Assembly (NCBI GenBank): GCA_003242505.1
Contig: QGUP01000101.1
Span: 1 to 7,085, forward strand
Direction: 5' to 3'
DNA: 7,085 nt
Source: Bacillota bacterium
GTDB lineage: Bacteria > Bacillota > Sulfobacillia > Symbiobacteriales > ZC4RG38
Below, piece after piece: positions 6,134 to 7,085 of this stretch. The notes below the pieces were generated by a model. The model had not been told where the DNA came from, ran no database searches, and worked only from the letters and a program-made list of their open reading frames with translations. The stretch's first letter is position 1. Each line of letters begins with the position of its first letter. Position numbers and translations under genes: made by a program.

Positions 6134-6193
6134 CCCGGGGATACCCCCGGGGGCGGGCCCGGCGGGGCGGGCTCAGCAGGGCCCGTCGCCCCG
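6134..6193 (-). terminator. Pair of hairpins between phosphoribosyltransferase and peptidase genes
   Basis: Two stem-loops follow the phosphoribosyltransferase stop on the minus strand. The nearer joins 6163-6172 with 6181-6193: CGGGGC plus GGGC pair with GCCC plus GCCCCG, ten pairs with a 3-base bulge (GTC) and an 8-base loop. The second is CCCGGGG (6134-6140) ATAC-loop CCCCGGG (6145-6151), 7 pairs. No T-run follows on the minus strand. They may terminate, pause or attenuate transcription between the two genes, or stabilise a processed 3' end. Confidence 0.5.
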
Positions 6194-6218
6194 GCGGCGC
6201 CACCTTTTCCACCTTCTC

Positions 6219-6755
6219 CTACTTCCCCTCCTGGAGCCGCAGCGCCTCCTCGATCTCCGGGTGGAGCTGCCAGCGGCCCTCCACCCGCACCTGCTGGTCC
6301 CAGGGGAAGATCACCAGTTCGTCGGTCACCAGGGCGGTCACATCCGGGGCGGGACTCGCCCAGGTGTGGGCCGCCAGGGCCGCGGTGACCACCTGCCGGG
6401 CCCCCTGCTCCCGCACCGCCCGGGCCACCGTCGCCAGGGTCTCGCCGGTGTCGGCGATCTCGTCCACCACCGCCACCACCTTGCCCGCCACGTCCCCGAC
6501 CACCGGCACCACCCAGGCCGGCGTCTGGCGGACCACCTGGTCGTTCACCCGCCGGGTGACCCGGCAGGGGTAGAGTTCCCGCCGGAGGGCGATGGCCACC
6601 CCGGTGGCCGGGAAGAGGCCGGCCCGGGCCACCCCCACCACCGCCTCCACCCCCAGGGCCTCCAGCCGCTCGGCCAGGGTGAGGGTGAGGGCGTGGAACT
6701 CCTCCCAGGTGAGGGCCCGGACGCCCTTGCGGGTGGCGTAGTCGTAGCTGCGCAT
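6219..6755 (-). CDS. Type I phosphoribosyltransferase, purine (xanthine/guanine/hypoxanthine)-like
   Basis: This 178-residue cytoplasmic enzyme is predicted to join a nucleobase to PRPP, releasing pyrophosphate. The PRPP-binding loop VVAVVDEIADTGETL is at 93-107, with the acidic pair as D98-E99. VGVARAGLFPATGVA at 40-54 is the pyrophosphate-side loop. LVIFPWD at 147-153 is the C-terminal segment seen in archaeal and Gpt-type xanthine-guanine enzymes, where the aromatic and proline residues line the base pocket. Length suits a compact purine phosphoribosyltransferase. The ATG at 6755 follows AAGGGAG (6764-6770) at 8 bases; an in-frame start further upstream (6824) would overlap the preceding gene and lacks similarity. 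It lies 31 bases after the MFS gene stop, so the two are probably co-transcribed, and the MFS protein might carry its substrate. Purine specificity is inferred from motifs, not proven. Confidence 0.9.
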   Translation of the reverse strand: MRSYDYATRKGVRALTWEEFHALTLTLAERLEALGVEAVVGVARAGLFPATGVAIALRRELYPCRVTRRVNDQVVRQTPAWVVPVVGDVAGKVVAVVDEIADTGETLATVARAVREQGARQVVTAALAAHTWASPAPDVTALVTDELVIFPWDQQVRVEGRWQLHPEIEEALRLQEGK

Positions 6756-6768
6756 CCGCCTCGCTCCC

Positions 6769-6798
6769 TTCTCAGTCCTGCTGCTCTCAGTCTTGCTG
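6769..6798 (-). repeat. 15-bp tandem duplication spanning the MFS-gene stop codon
   Basis: On the minus strand CAGCAAGACTGAGAG (6798-6784) is followed at once by CAGCAGGACTGAGAA (6783-6769), with 13 of 15 bases identical. The first unit carries the last three codons of the MFS gene (QQD) and its TGA. The second repeats QQD-TGA in the same frame, giving a spare stop five codons on. The repeat fills most of the 31-base gap before the next gene. Confidence 0.9.
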
Positions 6799-7085
6799 CA
6801 CGCCTGCCGGCAACTCCCCGGCACCGGCCCCGGGCGCCGCCGCAGCCCCTGCCCCGGGCGCCGGCGCCGCTTCCCTCGGAGGTGCCGCTACCGCCCCGGC
6901 CGGGGATGCGGCCTCTTCCCCCGCCGCGGCCGCCGGACTCGTCCGCCCCAGCGGGGCGAGCCGCCCCGCCAGGAGGAGGGCAGCGGCCATGAAGGCCGTC
7001 ACCAGCCCCACCACCCCGGGCCAGCCGTGGCGCTGCCAGAGGGTCCCGCCGCCGGTGCCGGCGACGCTGGAGCCGAGGTAATAGA
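6787..7085 (-). CDS. MFS transporter, C-terminal fragment (5' end outside window)
   Basis: The frame enters from the right edge with 98 complete codons before the TGA at 6787-6789. It begins YYLGSSVAGTGGGTLWQRHG and continues WPGVVGLVTAFMAAALLLAGRL. This is the usual ending of major facilitator drug/sugar exporters: helix 11 with its small-residue GSSVAGTGGG stretch, a short loop with W and R, then helix 12. A 50-residue cytoplasmic tail follows, almost wholly Ala, Pro, Gly and Glu, containing an 8-residue repeat (AAPAPGAG then AAAAPGAG, from a 24-base DNA repeat at 6827-6839 and 6851-6863). Such tails are not needed for transport and are probably disordered. Family membership rests on only about 50 residues, so confidence is moderate to high. 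The substrate is unknown; it sits upstream of, and probably in one operon with, the phosphoribosyltransferase gene. Confidence 0.8.
   Translation of the reverse strand, partial: YYLGSSVAGTGGGTLWQRHGWPGVVGLVTAFMAAALLLAGRLAPLGRTSPAAAAGEEAASPAGAVAAPPREAAPAPGAGAAAAPGAGAGELPAGVQQD

Noticed and set aside
6075..6212. N-terminal extension of the M20 peptidase to a GTG at 6212
   Set aside because: The extra 46 residues are Arg/Pro/Gly-rich and read through hairpins. The ATG at 6074 has a well-spaced GGGAGGG and begins where family similarity begins.
6756..6824. N-terminal extension of the phosphoribosyltransferase to 6824
   Set aside because: It would overlap the MFS gene end and the stop-codon repeat, and the ATG at 6755 has its own AAGGGAG site.
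4629..6992. Long open frame on the + strand (787 codons) opposite the minus-strand genes
   Set aside because: It lies antisense to the M20 peptidase and phosphoribosyltransferase genes, whose motifs are clear. Its product is low-complexity (Gly, Leu, His, Pro) and is explained by few stops in GC-rich DNA.

Overview
The window is very GC-rich, with G or C at nearly every third codon position. It holds seven protein-coding genes, two of them cut by the window edges, and one more small probable gene. Gene content (a BMP/NupOPQ-type nucleoside ABC importer, a YuzA-like DUF378 protein, a HicB-like/DinB fusion, an M20 dipeptidase) and strong AGGAGG-type ribosome binding sites suggest a bacterial chromosome. 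A high-GC, possibly thermophilic Bacillota lineage is the best guess; Chloroflexota or Actinomycetota are not excluded. The lineage is inference only.

Left third (1-2900, + strand): the 3' part of an ABC ATPase gene, then two permease genes joined by 4-base ATGA overlaps. Together they form the membrane and ATPase part of a purine-nucleoside-type importer. The operon ends at a perfect 15-bp GC hairpin (2866-2900). The solute-binding lipoprotein gene expected upstream is outside the window.

Middle (2901-4674, + strand): a 236-aa protein with a HicB-like N-terminus and a DinB four-helix domain; an 86-codon orphan reading frame with an excellent Shine-Dalgarno; a GC-rich spacer with short repeats; and a small DUF378 membrane protein. 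A strong hairpin (4628-4674) separates the last gene from the convergent genes on the other strand.

Right part (4683-7085, - strand), in transcription order: the C-terminal end of an MFS transporter gene, a type I phosphoribosyltransferase of the xanthine/guanine/hypoxanthine kind, and an M20 dipeptidase. The first two are 31 bases apart; a 144-base hairpin-bearing gap precedes the third. The importer and the phosphoribosyltransferase could both serve nucleobase or nucleoside salvage, although they are in divergent transcription units.

I found no convincing undescribed multi-gene system, CRISPR array, RNA gene or mobile element. The most unusual signals are small. Two genes have a short tandem duplication over the stop codon, in phase with the reading frame. 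The DUF378 start region has a matching sequence 72 bases upstream that can be read both as a repeated MIPVTG peptide and as an 11-bp inverted repeat. The orphan small frame is the only candidate for an unknown gene.
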